Shown: piece after piece, positions 6,023 through 14,176 of the stretch
How the letters are laid out: the number at the start of each line of letters is the position of its first letter
Position numbering within the stretch: position 1 is the stretch's first letter
NCBI GenBank assembly: GCA_002506175.1
Contig: DAXB01000053.1
Coordinates: forward strand, 1 to 20,673
Direction of reading: 5' to 3'
DNA: 20,673 nt
Origin: Methanomassiliicoccaceae archaeon UBA113
GTDB lineage: Archaea; Thermoplasmatota; Thermoplasmata; Methanomassiliicoccales; Methanomethylophilaceae
Notes under the pieces: generated by a model
What the model was told of the DNA's origin: nothing
Database searches by the model: none
The model's input: the letters and a program-made list of their open reading frames with translations, nothing else
Translations under genes and position numbers: made by a program

Positions 6023-6769
6023 ATGACATTCTGCGGAAACTGCGGGACTGAAAATCCTGACAAGAACAACTTTTGCTGTTTCTGCGGTAGCGCTCTTAAG
6101 GACGCGGGATCAATCCCTCCCGTCGCTCCAATGAACGCGACTGCTGATCCAGAGCCAGACGAGAGGGCACGCATCGGAGCATATGATCCCGATATGGACT
6201 ATGCAACCGGTGCAACAGCAGCCGCGGCAACAACTGCTGCGGCGGCAGAGCCTGCCGAATACAACCCCCAAGAGGCGATGAGGAACTACGATGAGCCTGT
6301 TTCACATCCCAAGAATGGAATGCGTTACGGCGGAATCATCCTCGCAATCCTTGCATTCGGACTCACGGCGGCATTGCTGTTCATCATCCCACTCAACGTG
6401 ACCGGATGGGACACAAGCACAACGCTCTACAACCTTGCAGTCAACGGAACTGCAAAGGATCTCGCAATCATCGGATTCGTCATCGCAGCACTCGCAATCG
6501 GAATATTCTCAATCATCGTTCCGATTTTCTCGCTCGTATCCGGAGCAACAATCATCTCCATAGTTGTCGCTCTCTACTACAAGCACGCAAGCACCATCGG
6601 AATGAACTTCAACTCCCTGCTCATCATACTCGGACTTGGAATTGTTGTAATCCTCCTTGGTGTAATCGCATCTGTCATGATGTCAAAGTACGTCAGGTCC
6701 ATTAAGGGCGGCGTCTCGATGTTCTCGAGCTGTCTCTTCTCCTGGATCGGCGTTCCGAGAAGATACTGA
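6023..6769 (+). CDS. Zinc-ribbon multi-pass membrane protein
   Basis: This 248-aa protein begins with a zinc ribbon, C4-x2-C7 and C18-x2-C21, of the short double-CxxC type often found at the N-terminus of archaeal membrane proteins. A linker of about 75 residues follows, rich in Ala, Thr and Pro with an acidic start, including an Ala/Thr-only run. Then come four strongly hydrophobic segments at roughly 102-124, 147-170, 172-195 and 201-222, and a short basic C-terminal tail. The zinc ribbon is probably cytoplasmic. The start is the ATG at 6023, because upstream in-frame sequence overlaps the tRNA side and lacks an RBS. It has its own promoter and stands alone behind the tRNA. No enzymatic motif is visible and the function is unknown. 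Confidence 0.75.
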   Translation: MTFCGNCGTENPDKNNFCCFCGSALKDAGSIPPVAPMNATADPEPDERARIGAYDPDMDYATGATAAAATTAAAAEPAEYNPQEAMRNYDEPVSHPKNGMRYGGIILAILAFGLTAALLFIIPLNVTGWDTSTTLYNLAVNGTAKDLAIIGFVIAALAIGIFSIIVPIFSLVSGATIISIVVALYYKHASTIGMNFNSLLIILGLGIVVILLGVIASVMMSKYVRSIKGGVSMFSSCLFSWIGVPRRY

Positions 6770-6857
6770 ATTAACGTTCGAATAAACCTCTTCCAAACCT
6801 TTTCCTTTTACAAAAAACCGATTGGGATAAGGTCATGCGACTTGATGACAATAAGAG

Positions 6858-6883
6858 AAAAAAGATGCCCGATACCGGGCATC
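6858..6883 (-). terminator. Hairpin-plus-T terminator of the TPR gene
   Basis: On the minus strand, GATGCCCG (6883-6876) and CGGGCATC (6871-6864) form a perfect 8-bp stem with a 4-nt loop, followed at once by six T (6863-6858). This is a textbook bacterial-style intrinsic terminator in an archaeal context. The rest of 6770-6901 holds only T-rich tracts (6795-6815) that may end the zinc-ribbon transcript. Confidence 0.8.
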
Positions 6884-6901
6884 ATGTTGATTGTTTGAAT
6901 C

Positions 6902-7417
6902 TCAGAGAAGAGACTTTGCTTCAGCTGCATCGATGTCGAGAGCCTTGAGCATGTACTCAAGAGCCTTCTTCGCATAAGGTGCACGGGCCTTGGGATCCTC
7001 CATGATCTCCCCGTACTGCGCCATGACATTGTTGAAGTACTCGATAGCGAACTCGGAGTAAAGCGACGATGTCAATGACTCATCGATCTCAGCTGCTTCG
7101 CAATATGCCTTCTCAGCTTCATCGTACTTCTGAATAGAGATGCAGAAAAGACCGTATGCCTGGTAATAGTCGGCACGTTCCGGATCGAGCTCCATCGCCT
7201 TCTTGTATGCATCCATGATCTCCTCGTTATCTGCCTTGGCTCCGAACATGCCTGATGCGTAATTACCGCACTCGGCCTTGTAGAACCAGCATTCCGCGTT
7301 CTCCGGATACTCTACAACGAGTTTCTTGAACGATGAATATGCCTTCTTGAAGTCCCCTTCTTCCATCGCCTTCATTCCTGCGGCGAGTTGTTTCTCGGGC
7401 GTTGCAGCTGCTGCCAT
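6902..7417 (-). CDS. Tetratricopeptide-repeat protein
   Basis: This 171-aa soluble protein contains about three TPR-like helix pairs. One spans residues 8-45 (A-x3-M-x-E-G-D-F-K-K-A-Y pattern, ending in Y-P-E-N-A), another about 65-100 (A-Y-K-K-A-M-E-L-D-P), and a third about 100-135 (K-Y-D-E-A-E-K-A-Y). Such repeats bind partner proteins. No signal peptide, membrane segment or enzyme domain is seen. The start is the ATG at 7417: the box CTTATATT (7448-7441) is centred 28 nt upstream and no SD precedes it, so the mRNA is probably leaderless. The longer frame to 7696 runs antisense to the DUF2284 gene. It is divergent from that gene and has a strong terminator. Confidence 0.8.
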   Translation of the reverse strand: MAAAATPEKQLAAGMKAMEEGDFKKAYSSFKKLVVEYPENAECWFYKAECGNYASGMFGAKADNEEIMDAYKKAMELDPERADYYQAYGLFCISIQKYDEAEKAYCEAAEIDESLTSSLYSEFAIEYFNNVMAQYGEIMEDPKARAPYAKKALEYMLKALDIDAAEAKSLL

Positions 7418-7440
7418 GAGAGCGTATGAGAGAACAGTAC

Positions 7441-7470
7441 AATATAAGCGCTTTCGAGAAAATATATAAA
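7441..7470. promoter_or_regulatory. Divergent promoters of the TPR and DUF2284 genes
   Basis: CTTATATT (7448-7441, minus) lies 28 nt from the TPR ATG. TATATAAA (7463-7470, plus) lies 26 nt from the GTG of the DUF2284 gene. Neither start has an SD, so both transcripts should be leaderless. Confidence 0.6.
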
Positions 7471-7491
7471 CGAAAAAACTGAAACGGACTC

Positions 7492-8022
7492 GTGGAGAAA
7501 TGGGAGGAGGTCTCCTCGAGAGACGAGTTCGAGAATCTGGTGTTCCTGAAGGGGCCAGTACCCAAGGATGATGAGGAATTCCGCATAGAAATGCTAGGTA
7601 AATGCAAGGAAAACCTGTGCGGATGCTACAACACCAACTGGGGATGTCCTCCCGGCGCCTGCAACGACCCGAAGGGACTCTACAGCAGAACATCATTCGT
7701 GCTTGTGGCCAAACGCATCTACGAACTGGATGTCGAAGACAAATCTCTTACAGAAAAAGCCACCCGCGAGATGCAGGACAATTGCAGATACTTCCTCATA
7801 AGCCTCATGAAAGAAGGTGTTAAATGCACAGCATTCACGGATGGCCCATGCAAATACTGCGGGGTATGCGCATATCCCAACCCCTGCAGATACCCCGAAA
7901 TGAGAATGGCATCCGCTTCCTCCCTTGGCTTGGACATCGGGAAATACCTTGAAAAGCTTGGAGAGAAGTTCGAATTCAACCATGACCGTATGACCCTGTA
8001 CGCGCTGTTCTTCATACAGTAA
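7492..8022 (+). CDS. DUF2284 cysteine-rich metal-binding protein
   Basis: This 176-aa protein belongs to DUF2284, a family of predicted metal-binding proteins common in methanogens and anaerobic bacteria. It has two Cys clusters: one near residues 38-56 (C-x4-C-G-C, then W-G-C-P-P-G-A-C) and one near 119-132 (G-P-C-x2-C-x2-C, then N-P-C-R). The tail after the second cluster, R-Y-P-E-M-R-M-A-S-A-S, is also typical. The residue set suits iron-sulfur or zinc binding, but the biochemical role is unknown. The GTG start at 7492 is placed by the TATA box 26 nt upstream, which gives a leaderless mRNA. It is the only gene in the window that ends in TAA rather than TGA. It is monocistronic, with the gatCAB operon starting 85 bp further on. 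Confidence 0.85.
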   Translation: MEKWEEVSSRDEFENLVFLKGPVPKDDEEFRIEMLGKCKENLCGCYNTNWGCPPGACNDPKGLYSRTSFVLVAKRIYELDVEDKSLTEKATREMQDNCRYFLISLMKEGVKCTAFTDGPCKYCGVCAYPNPCRYPEMRMASASSLGLDIGKYLEKLGEKFEFNHDRMTLYALFFIQ

Positions 8023-8064
8023 TGGCTTCAATCTATTGTCTAGCCCTATAACGTGCGCGCAATA

Positions 8065-8072
8065 CTTTTAAT
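8065..8072 (+). promoter_or_regulatory. TATA box for gatCAB
   Basis: CTTTTAAT is centred 39 nt before the gatC ATG, predicting a leader of about 13 nt that carries the SD-like GAAGGT (8095-8100). Confidence 0.5.
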
Positions 8073-8107
8073 GCATTCTGTAGATAGGCAGTCCGAAGGT
8101 CTATAGA

Positions 8108-8380
8108 ATGGATGTGAAGACCGTTAAGGACGTGGCGAAATTCGCACACATCGAGCTCACCGATGAAGAGCTCGAGAAATACTGCAAGGATCTGAGCGAT
8201 ATCATGGAGTACTTCGAGCTCCTCAACGAGGCTCCGGAGTGCAACGAACGCGGTGTCAATCCCATCCTCGTCGAGGATATCCTCAGGGACGACATCCCCA
8301 AGGTGGAATACGACTCCGATGCCCTGCTCAGAGACATGGACACATACGAGAGATACGTAAGGGGGCCCAGGCTGTCATGA
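8108..8380 (+). CDS. gatC: Asp/Glu-tRNA amidotransferase subunit C
   Basis: This 90-aa protein is GatC, the small subunit that wraps around GatA and GatB and stabilises the amidotransferase. It has the family's start (V-x2-V-A-K-F-A-H-I-E-L-T-D-E-E-L) and the downstream D-D-I-P-K motif near residues 59-63, and normal length. The TGA overlaps the gatA ATG (ATGA), so gatC, gatA and gatB form one coupled operon in the order C-A-B. In archaea Gln-tRNA is made by GatDE, so GatCAB normally serves Asn-tRNA formation. Confidence 0.93.
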   Translation: MDVKTVKDVAKFAHIELTDEELEKYCKDLSDIMEYFELLNEAPECNERGVNPILVEDILRDDIPKVEYDSDALLRDMDTYERYVRGPRLS

Positions 8381-9705
8381 CGATGAACGACACTATGAAG
8401 GACCTCAAAGCGATCAACGCCAAGTACCTCATGTTCCACGCCATGACTGACGATACCGATGCTGGAGATGCCAAATTCCTGTTCTCCACAAAGGACAATC
8501 TCACATCCAACGATATGGAGACATGCGCAGGATCCAGGATTCTCGAGGGATACCGCCCGGCGTTCGATGCGGACTGCATTGCAAAGCTGAGGAAGGCCGG
8601 AGGGAAACTCGTCGGAAAGTGCAACATGGATGAGTTCGGATTCGGAACATTCAGTACAAACTCCGGATTCGAGATCCCCAGGAACCCGTTCGACTTGGAG
8701 AGGGCCTGCGGAGGATCGTCCGGAGGATCGGCATGCGCAGCGTCCGTCATAGAGGACCATGTATCGCTTGGAGTATCCACGGGAGGTTCCATCAGCTGCC
8801 CCGCATCGTTCTGCGGGGTGTACGGACTCACCCCCACATACGGACGTGTCTCCAGATTCGGACTGATCGATTACGGAAACTCCCTCGATAAGATCGGAGT
8901 GATCTCACAGAAAGCCACGGATCTGAAGAAATACATGACGGTAATCGCCGGAAAGGACGAGAGGGACCCGACATCCATGGTCCAGCCCGAATTCAGAACG
9001 GCATACAGGAAGATGAAATCGGTCGCAGTCCCGAAGGAGGGGATCGAGGGGCTGTCCAAGGAGGTCGAAGCGACCTTCAAGAAGGCTCTTGAGCAGCTGA
9101 TTGCCATGGGTGTCGACGTGGATTACGTCGATATGCCATCGCTGAAGTACGCCATGCCGGCATACTACGTCCTCGCAACATCCGAGGCATCCACCAACCT
9201 TGCCAGGTACGTCGGAATGAGGTACGGGCACCAGGAAGGGGACCACAGCCTCAAGTTCGATGACTACTTCACATCCGTCCGTTCCAAGTATTTCGGAGAC
9301 GAGGCCAAGAGGAGGATCCTCCTCGGAACGTTCACACGTATGGCAGGATTCGGAGGAAGGCACTATGCAAAGGCAAGAGAGGTCAGGCAGGTCATCATCA
9401 AGGACTACAAGTCCATCCTCGAGACGCACGATGCGGTCCTCGCGCCCACGATGCCCTTCACGGCACCCAGGTTCGACGAGATCTCGAAGATGTCCGCCCT
9501 GGACTCCTACAAAGCGGATTACCTTACGGTTCCCGCCAACATCGCAGGAATTCCGCACATGTCGGTACCGTGCGGATACGACTCCAACGGAATGCCCGTC
9601 GGAATGCAGTTCGTCGCCGACCACTGGAACGAGGATATTCTGTTCTCCATCGCGGAGGACTGGGAGAAGCAGTTCGACCTCAGAAGACCGGAGGTGTCGA
9701 TATGA
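8377..9705 (+). CDS. gatA: Asp/Glu-tRNA amidotransferase subunit A
   Basis: This 442-aa amidase releases ammonia from glutamine and channels it to GatB. The Ser-cisSer-Lys triad of the amidase-signature family is intact: K39, S114 in G-G-S-S-G-G-S and S138 in T-G-G-S-I. The spacings (75 and 24 residues) equal those of Staphylococcus aureus GatA K79, S154 and S178. The residues after the nucleophile read S-C-P-A-S rather than the usual R-Q-P-A-S. The N-terminus before the Lys is about 40 residues shorter than in bacterial enzymes, consistent with the archaeal form. The start is the ATG at 8377, overlapping the gatC stop; the frame continues upstream into gatC only as a shadow. The end overlaps gatB (ATGA). 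Confidence 0.95.
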   Translation: MTMNDTMKDLKAINAKYLMFHAMTDDTDAGDAKFLFSTKDNLTSNDMETCAGSRILEGYRPAFDADCIAKLRKAGGKLVGKCNMDEFGFGTFSTNSGFEIPRNPFDLERACGGSSGGSACAASVIEDHVSLGVSTGGSISCPASFCGVYGLTPTYGRVSRFGLIDYGNSLDKIGVISQKATDLKKYMTVIAGKDERDPTSMVQPEFRTAYRKMKSVAVPKEGIEGLSKEVEATFKKALEQLIAMGVDVDYVDMPSLKYAMPAYYVLATSEASTNLARYVGMRYGHQEGDHSLKFDDYFTSVRSKYFGDEAKRRILLGTFTRMAGFGGRHYAKAREVRQVIIKDYKSILETHDAVLAPTMPFTAPRFDEISKMSALDSYKADYLTVPANIAGIPHMSVPCGYDSNGMPVGMQFVADHWNEDILFSIAEDWEKQFDLRRPEVSI

Positions 9706-11045
9706 AGATCGGATTGGAATGCCATGTGCAGCTCCCGACTAAATCCAAGATGTTCTGCTCCTGTCCTACCGAGGACACGGAAATACCGAACTCGCACGTC
9801 TGTCCCACATGCCTCGGAATGCCGGGATCGAGGCCCGTCCTGAACAGGGATGTTCTCAAGTACGGAATCATGATCGCCAAGATGCTCAACTGCGAGATCA
9901 ACGAGACCACATGGTTCGCAAGGAAGACCTACTTCTATCCAGACATGTCCAAGAGCGTCCAGATCACGCAGTACGACAACCCGATCGGAGAGAGGGGAGT
10001 CTACTACCTGAACGGTAAGAAACCCATCAGAATCACCCGTATCCACATCGAGGAGGACCCCGGAAAGACCAAGAGGACCGCGGACCTCACATCGCTCATC
10101 GATTACAACAGGTCGGGAATCCCGCTCGCCGAAATCGTCACGGAGCCCGATATAGCGACTCCCGCAGAAGCCAGGGAGTTCCTCACCCAGATGATCGGGG
10201 ATATCAAGCACCTGCTCGACATCCCTAACGAACTCGAATGGACCGTCAAATGCGACTGCAACATCTCTGTGGGAGTGGAGAGGGTCGAAGTCAAGAACGT
10301 CAACGGTATGAAGCACGCCGAGAAGGCTCTGCATGCCGAGATGATCAGGCAGATAGCCATGATCAAGGCGAAGAAGAAGATACTCCGCGAGACCAGGAGG
10401 TACGACCCCGAGAGGGACGTTACCATCGGTGTCAGGGTCAAGGAATTCGAGGACCAGTACGGATACATCGACGAACCGGATCTCGGAATCTATCACATCA
10501 AGGATCTATCCGATTCCATTGTGATCAAGGAATCGCCTCAGAACATGACTCTGAGGCTTGCGGACCAGTACAAGATCGATGCGAAGATGGCCAAGCAGCT
10601 CGTCTCCACATCCGTTGAACTGGCCAAGCTGTTCGAGAAGGTATCCAGGGACCTCGGAACGCCGAACGCCGTCAAATGGGTCGCAGGACCCGTCAGCGCG
10701 AACTGGCGTGTATTCGAGGAGAGGGACCCGACCCTGGATTCGGAGAAGATCGTCGAGATCATCAAAGGATTCAACGACGGAAAGATCACCGACACCCAGT
10801 GCACCATCGAGATCAAATCGTTCATGACGGGAGTAGATGCTGCGGCAGTCCAGGGCGACTCCGCAGGACTGGATTCCATGATTGAGAAGTTCCTCGATGA
10901 GAACCCAAAGATCGTTGCCGACTATCAGAAGAACGACAAGGCCGCGAACCAAGTCATCGGATTCGTCATGAAACAGACAGGCGGGAGATACTCCTCGGCA
11001 GAGGTTGTCGAAGCCGCCAAGAGACTCATAGAAGCAAGGTTCTGA
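9702..11045 (+). CDS. gatB: Asp/Glu-tRNA amidotransferase subunit B
   Basis: This 447-aa subunit phosphorylates the misacylated Asp (or Glu) on tRNA with ATP and amidates it with ammonia from GatA. The N-terminal G-L-E-C-H-V-Q-L motif is present, and C19, C21, C34 and C37 form the zinc site. The catalytic cradle domain covers about residues 1-290, and the helical plus YqeY-like tRNA-binding tail ends in S-S-A-E-V-V-E-A-A. The ATG at 9702 overlaps the gatA stop and has a good SD, GGAGGTG (9690-9696). Its natural partner here is the putative non-discriminating AspRS at 18787-20610, so the likely product is Asn-tRNA-Asn. A strong terminator follows. Confidence 0.95.
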   Translation: MKIGLECHVQLPTKSKMFCSCPTEDTEIPNSHVCPTCLGMPGSRPVLNRDVLKYGIMIAKMLNCEINETTWFARKTYFYPDMSKSVQITQYDNPIGERGVYYLNGKKPIRITRIHIEEDPGKTKRTADLTSLIDYNRSGIPLAEIVTEPDIATPAEAREFLTQMIGDIKHLLDIPNELEWTVKCDCNISVGVERVEVKNVNGMKHAEKALHAEMIRQIAMIKAKKKILRETRRYDPERDVTIGVRVKEFEDQYGYIDEPDLGIYHIKDLSDSIVIKESPQNMTLRLADQYKIDAKMAKQLVSTSVELAKLFEKVSRDLGTPNAVKWVAGPVSANWRVFEERDPTLDSEKIVEIIKGFNDGKITDTQCTIEIKSFMTGVDAAAVQGDSAGLDSMIEKFLDENPKIVADYQKNDKAANQVIGFVMKQTGGRYSSAEVVEAAKRLIEARF

Positions 11046-11051
11046 GCCGAA

Positions 11052-11090
11052 GAGGCCGGCGTAAGCCGGTCCTCTCCCAACTCTTTTTTT
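11052..11090 (+). terminator. Hairpin-plus-T terminator of gatCAB
   Basis: GAGGCCGGC (11052-11060) pairs with GCCGG-T-CCTC (11065-11074) around a GTAA loop, with one bulged T, giving nine base pairs. A run of seven T follows at 11084-11090, nine bases after the stem. Confidence 0.75.
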
Positions 11091-11104
11091 GATGTTTTGC
11101 CGAA

Positions 11105-13570
11105 TCAGACTACCGGGATTACATTCTGGACATTGAGACTACTGTACGGATTGTCTCCCACGCCATACGACTTGTACAACGGGACATCCCCGATATCGAA
11201 CGTGTTACCATATTTGTCCGAGACAGTGGTGGTCTCGCAGAACAGGTAGAATTCCTTAGGCGTCCCGTTATAGCGCACATCATCAGGATAGAGATACGTG
11301 AGCACAACCGAGTTCTCCTCCAACACATAATACGAGTAAGAGCCGAAATTGCCGCGCACCTTCTCGATTCCAACATTATCCGAACCGTATCCGAGCTCCT
11401 TCATATTGATGGCCCCTGCTGCGTGACCCTCGAAATACATCACAGCGACGTCGTAGCCCATGGCCTTTCCTATGGCGCAGAAAAGGAATGTCGTATCCTC
11501 GCAGTCTCCTCCGTTGTCGTACAATGTCTCCAGCGGGAACTTGAAGTACTCCGTCATTCCGCGGGACTCGCTGTCCGTAACGTACGGGATGGTCTGGACG
11601 AATCTCAGCAGCACCGTAACGGTATCATTGACCGACATGCCCTGGGTCTGAACGGCGATCTGACCTGCCAGCGACTTGACGTACTTGTCGTTGTAAGTCA
11701 CATATTTGACATCATCTTCAGGACTATATTGGAATCTTTTGACGTCCGCATTCACATATTCGACGTAATCCGAATACTGGATGTCCAGCTGTGCAGTGTA
11801 ACTCTCATCCCCATAGGACCATTCATAGACCTTGGTAACGATTCCGTCCACCATTATAGATCCTATCTTCGACACGGTTACTCCATTACCGTCCTGTCCC
11901 GAATAGGATATGGAGTATGTTCCGCATTCGGTGAACGTGTATGAGAACGATTCCGAAACCGTCCTTGCAATCTCCACTCCCGATCCATCCTTCAGAATCC
12001 ATTCCGTGCCTTTCAGAGATACTTCCGGGGTCATTGTAAAGGCCTTGTCCTTCTGAGCGACGTAATCATTGTCGCTCGTATTCATCGCATATACCGCGAT
12101 ATCCGAAAGAACGAGGCTGATTACATACGTGGTCTTTGTCGAGAGCAGTTTTCCATCCTCATCGTACCATCCTGCGAAATCCGAATCGTCGCCTACTACA
12201 GTAAGGACCACATTCCTTGTGAACGCATCATAGGTGCCCGCTCCGCTCACCGTCAAGCCCTTGTCCGAATATGCCTTGACGGTGTATGTGGGCTGCGACT
12301 CATGTGTAAGAAGATCGGTCAGAGTGTATTCCGTCGTCTGAACAGTGGAATACGACTGATAGGATGATTCGAGCTTAACAAGGAGCCATCCGTAGATGTA
12401 GTACTGCGTCTCCTTGTATGCCCCTTTGTAAAGAGTGACAGTTACTTTCTCGGTTACCGGCTTCCATCCTCCGATATCTATCACTACTCCAGACTCATAA
12501 TCTGATTCCTCGACCACTTCGTCATCGGACTGCCATTCTACAGTCTCTCTGTATGAATAGGAGCCGTCCTTGAGCATTGTCCCGGTGACTCTCATCTGAA
12601 GGTACCCGTCCTTCTCATCATAATGAAGATAGGTATATGCGAATGTTCCGTAAGACACTGATGTGTACTTCTGCCCGAACCAGGTCTCGGTAGTCGTGGT
12701 CACGGTATCGAACTTGAATCCGTGCCCCACCACATCCGTGTCCCATGAAGCGAACAGCGTCAGGTCCCCGATCATCTGGGCCGGGATGTACATTATGCTC
12801 TGGGTGCAGGCCGCATCCAGATACCATCCCATGAACAGATACTCGTTCTCCACGTCGATAACCTTCGTTGGACAGCCCAGGTCGGTGACCTTCCCCACAT
12901 AGTAACTGGATGGCGATGATGAATCGGCTGTTCCACCGTTCAGGACGTACTTGATCGAGTAATACTGCGAATCGTCCGGCCTCGCCCATGAGGCATAGAG
13001 CTTGATGTCCCCGGTCATGTCCTCGCCAATCTCCGTAATTACCTCGGACATATCCTCGCTGAGAGACCAACCCTTGAATTTGAATGATACAAAGTCCTCC
13101 ACCTTCACAAGCGTTCCGAGAGGCGTAACCATACCCTCCACATACTGCGTTGTAAGGGTGCTTACCGCCGTTCCCCCGTTGAGCTCATACTCGATGTTCC
13201 AAACCGAGAGTTCGGAATCGTCCCATTTGGCATACACGGTCTTATCGCCCGTAGCACTCTCCGAGATGTATCCGATTCTCTGGGTGAGAGCGCTGTCGCT
13301 GTACCACCCCAGGAACTCCACGCTGTAGCCGCTTATGGTCTTGGTTGGGGTTCCGAGATATGTCCTCTCGCCGCTCTTGTAAGATGCTGGTGACATTGGG
13401 TCAGCGGTCCCTCCGTTGAGAACGTACGTTATGCTGTAGTATGTCTCCTCGGGTTCTTCGGGCTCCGGAGTCACGGGATCCTGCTTATCAATCATATTGT
13501 TGTAAACAATGCATCCTCCCACTACTGCCAGTGCCGCAATCAGGACTGCTATGACCGCTTTGTATGCCAT
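11105..13570 (-). CDS. Surface protein: three InlB B-repeats plus transglutaminase-like domain
   Basis: This 821-aa protein looks exported and anchored at its N-terminus. A hydrophobic segment (about residues 5-23) ends in V-G-G-C20, which could be a lipobox; otherwise it is a signal anchor. A Pro/Glu-rich linker follows, then three InlB B-repeats (Listeria-Bacteroides repeats) at about 45-116, 124-196 and 203-277, each with L-N-G-G-T, a G-W in mid-repeat and a closing A-x-W. A fourth, degenerate repeat lies near 435-500. The C-terminal third resembles a transglutaminase-like cysteine peptidase: Cys690 in G-G-D-C-E-D and His716 in E-G-H-A-A-G, 26 residues apart. Such proteins are abundant in gut methanogens and may act in adhesion or cross-linking. 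The start is the ATG at 13570, with a TATA box 26 nt upstream and no SD; the 18 codons further upstream are excluded by the promoter. Confidence 0.85.
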   Translation of the reverse strand: MAYKAVIAVLIAALAVVGGCIVYNNMIDKQDPVTPEPEEPEETYYSITYVLNGGTADPMSPASYKSGERTYLGTPTKTISGYSVEFLGWYSDSALTQRIGYISESATGDKTVYAKWDDSELSVWNIEYELNGGTAVSTLTTQYVEGMVTPLGTLVKVEDFVSFKFKGWSLSEDMSEVITEIGEDMTGDIKLYASWARPDDSQYYSIKYVLNGGTADSSSPSSYYVGKVTDLGCPTKVIDVENEYLFMGWYLDAACTQSIMYIPAQMIGDLTLFASWDTDVVGHGFKFDTVTTTTETWFGQKYTSVSYGTFAYTYLHYDEKDGYLQMRVTGTMLKDGSYSYRETVEWQSDDEVVEESDYESGVVIDIGGWKPVTEKVTVTLYKGAYKETQYYIYGWLLVKLESSYQSYSTVQTTEYTLTDLLTHESQPTYTVKAYSDKGLTVSGAGTYDAFTRNVVLTVVGDDSDFAGWYDEDGKLLSTKTTYVISLVLSDIAVYAMNTSDNDYVAQKDKAFTMTPEVSLKGTEWILKDGSGVEIARTVSESFSYTFTECGTYSISYSGQDGNGVTVSKIGSIMVDGIVTKVYEWSYGDESYTAQLDIQYSDYVEYVNADVKRFQYSPEDDVKYVTYNDKYVKSLAGQIAVQTQGMSVNDTVTVLLRFVQTIPYVTDSESRGMTEYFKFPLETLYDNGGDCEDTTFLFCAIGKAMGYDVAVMYFEGHAAGAINMKELGYGSDNVGIEKVRGNFGSYSYYVLEENSVVLTYLYPDDVRYNGTPKEFYLFCETTTVSDKYGNTFDIGDVPLYKSYGVGDNPYSSLNVQNVIPVV

Positions 13571-13592
13571 TATCGCGAAAATCGTTGTTGTG

Positions 13593-13600
13593 GTATAGAA
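13593..13600 (-). promoter_or_regulatory. TATA box for the InlB-repeat gene
   Basis: TTCTATAC on the minus strand is centred about 26 nt before the ATG at 13570, predicting a leaderless mRNA. In the same 93-bp gap a weaker box (CTTAT, 13636-13640, plus) lies 26 nt before the nitroreductase ATG. Confidence 0.5.
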
Positions 13601-13663
13601 GGGTTTTGAAAGATGCTTCGACAATTCGATAACATCTTATCCTGAGGACCCGTTCTTCCGACC

Positions 13664-14176
13664 ATGGAATTCGACGACGTGATCAATTCTAGGTACTCTG
13701 TCAGGAAATACAGCGACAAACCGGTAGAGGAGTGGAAACTTCTCAAGATCCTTGAGGCCGGCAAACTAGCCCCGACCGCCAAGAACCTGCAGGGACAGCA
13801 CATATACGTCGTCCAGACACCCGAGGAAAGGGCGAAGTTCCAGGACGAATGGTCAATGACATTCAAAGCACCGGTGGTCCTTATAATCTCGATGAAGAAG
13901 GACCTCGAATGGATCAGCCACTTCTCCGGACTCAACCGTGGGGAGACCGATGCCGCCATCATCACGGATGAGATGATGCTCCAAGCTCACGCATTGGGAC
14001 TCGGAACGTGCTGGGTAGGATGGTTCGACCCCATCAAGGTGAAGGAAGCGTTCGGCCTTCCAGATGACGAGACGATCTACAACCTCCTCCCGATAGGGTA
14101 TCCCGCCGATGATGCCCATCCCGGACCTAACCACCCCTTGAGGAAACCCCTCACGGAAACGGTCACGTATCTCTGA
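13664..14176 (+). CDS. Nitroreductase-family flavoprotein
   Basis: This 170-aa protein belongs to the FMN-dependent nitroreductase family. The N-terminal R-x-S-V-R-K-Y (residues 10-16) and A-P-T-A-K-N (36-41) contact FMN phosphate, and the helix E-M-M-L-Q-A-H-A-L-G-L-G-T-C-W-V-G is the usual hydrophobic core. The length fits the short, homodimeric type common in anaerobes. The substrate cannot be told: quinones, nitro compounds or other small electron acceptors are possible. The ATG at 13664 lacks an SD and has only a weak upstream TATA-like CTTAT. The gene is divergent from the surface-protein gene, and its TGA directly abuts the stop of the convergent ATPase-methyltransferase gene, leaving no intergenic base. 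Confidence 0.88.
   Translation: MEFDDVINSRYSVRKYSDKPVEEWKLLKILEAGKLAPTAKNLQGQHIYVVQTPEERAKFQDEWSMTFKAPVVLIISMKKDLEWISHFSGLNRGETDAAIITDEMMLQAHALGLGTCWVGWFDPIKVKEAFGLPDDETIYNLLPIGYPADDAHPGPNHPLRKPLTETVTYL

Noticed and set aside
9519..10496. A 325-codon minus-strand ORF opposite gatA/gatB
   Set aside because: Asp/Val-rich antisense shadow of conserved amidotransferase genes without initiation signals.
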